From Dictyoglomaceae bacterium (GTDB lineage Bacteria; Dictyoglomota; Dictyoglomia; Dictyoglomales; Dictyoglomaceae): a DNA stretch of 5,926 nucleotides. A program made the translations under genes and the position numbers. The DNA lies in the NCBI GenBank assembly GCA_026417425.1, contig JAOADF010000108.1, positions 1 to 5,926 of the forward strand, written 5' to 3'. Position 1 is the first letter of the stretch, and every line of letters starts with the position of its first letter. The notes below the pieces were generated by a model. It saw only the letters and a list, made by a program, of their open reading frames with translations. It did not search any database and was not told where the DNA came from. Below, piece after piece: positions 5,405 through 5,926 of the stretch.

Positions 5405-5926
5405 ATGTATGAATTAACTAAATCAAAGATGCGTCTTGTAGGTTGGATATTTGAGAGGGTTTTTCATTATTCTGCTAAGGATTATGAGAAAAGAATTCCT
5501 AAACTTTTAAATATAGCAAAGAGATTTAGTCCCGATGAAGAAACAAAAAATATTGTAATTGCTGTAGAAGATATGTTTAAAACCAATCCTGATGTACAAA
5601 GATTACTCCATAAAATTTTTACCTACTATAATCCTGATTATGCTGGTAGAATATTGAAAATTCTTCTTATTAATGTAGCCTTTTTCTGGGTTAATTTTGA
5701 TAAACTAAACAAAAGAAACTTACAAATCCCTGCCCCATATACTATATTAATAAGTCCTACCATGAGATGTAATTTAAATTGCATAGGATGCTACGCAGGA
5801 AATTACACAAGAGATGATGACCTTCCTTATGAAACAGTGGAAAGAATAATTAAAGAGGGAGAAAATATAGGTTGCTATCTTTACACCATCCTTGGTGGAG
5901 AACCTTTCATCTATCCTAAACTCTTA
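5405..5926 (+). CDS. Radical SAM protein with helical N-terminal extension, 174 residues visible; runs off the right edge
   Basis: The product is a radical S-adenosylmethionine enzyme of unknown substrate. The CX3CX2C motif that binds the 4Fe-4S cluster is at C122, C126 and C129 (RCNLNCIGCYAG), and the SAM-contacting GGEP motif is at 164-167. Before the radical SAM core, about 110 residues form an apparently helical extension (for example VEDMFKTNPDVQRLLHKIF). A hydrophobic patch near 89-100 (ILKILLINVAFFW) may be a buried or membrane-associated helix. Heme- and hopanoid-related, peptide-modifying and anaerobic-maturase families share this core layout, and the C-terminal region that would separate them is outside the window. 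The ATG is preceded by AAGGGGG (5390-5396) at 8 nt. It follows the regulator by 79 bp with its own consensus promoter, so a link to sugar use is not implied. Confidence 0.88.
   Translation, partial: MYELTKSKMRLVGWIFERVFHYSAKDYEKRIPKLLNIAKRFSPDEETKNIVIAVEDMFKTNPDVQRLLHKIFTYYNPDYAGRILKILLINVAFFWVNFDKLNKRNLQIPAPYTILISPTMRCNLNCIGCYAGNYTRDDDLPYETVERIIKEGENIGCYLYTILGGEPFIYPKLL

Noticed and set aside
1..5926. tRNA or rRNA genes, CRISPR arrays, insertion sequences and attachment sites
   Set aside because: I found no cloverleaf-like segment, regularly spaced repeats, transposase frame or terminal inverted repeats. Coding sequence fills nearly the whole window.

Overview
The window is an AT-rich bacterial segment that reads as a sugar uptake and catabolism locus. 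A minus-strand operon faces a divergently transcribed LacI-family regulator, and the start of an apparently unrelated radical SAM gene follows. The base composition, the heavy use of AGA and ATA codons, the near-consensus SigA-type promoters and a Sec-exported binding protein with no lipobox suggest a low-GC anaerobic, possibly thermophilic bacterium, probably one with an outer membrane. Dictyoglomus is my best guess from general impression only; Thermotogales or thermophilic Firmicutes cannot be excluded.

Layout, in order of minus-strand transcription: a promoter near 4201-4229; a leader of about 90 nt; a secreted CUT1-type sugar-binding protein (4103-2763); a strong hairpin with a short T run (about 2729-2755); two CUT1 permeases (2709-1831 and 1820-966); and a ribulokinase, araB (939 to beyond the left edge). 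Spacing is tight: 10 bp between the permeases and 26 bp before araB, each gene with its own Shine-Dalgarno. No ATPase gene is present, so the permeases probably use a shared MsmK/MsmX-type ATPase encoded elsewhere. The combination resembles the Bacillus AraNPQ arabino-oligosaccharide importer linked to araB. The likely job is to import L-arabinose or short arabinosides and phosphorylate the L-ribulose derived from them.

On the plus strand, the LacI-family gene (4306-5325) has its own promoter. The two divergent promoters share a 10-bp word in inverted orientation, once just downstream of the operon start and once across the regulator -10 box. This fits coordinated repression and autoregulation. 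The regulator has an unusually short hinge that lacks the usual leucine, and the candidate operators lack the usual central CG.

The most unusual element is an isolated, near-perfect Shine-Dalgarno at the predicted 5' end of the operon mRNA (4172-4181). It has no usable start codon after it, and resembles the mRNA-stabilising STAB-SD of Bacillus thuringiensis cry3A. At the right edge, a perfect TTGACA-17-TATAAT promoter drives a radical SAM protein of unknown function, with a helical N-terminal extension of about 110 residues; it is cut by the window end.
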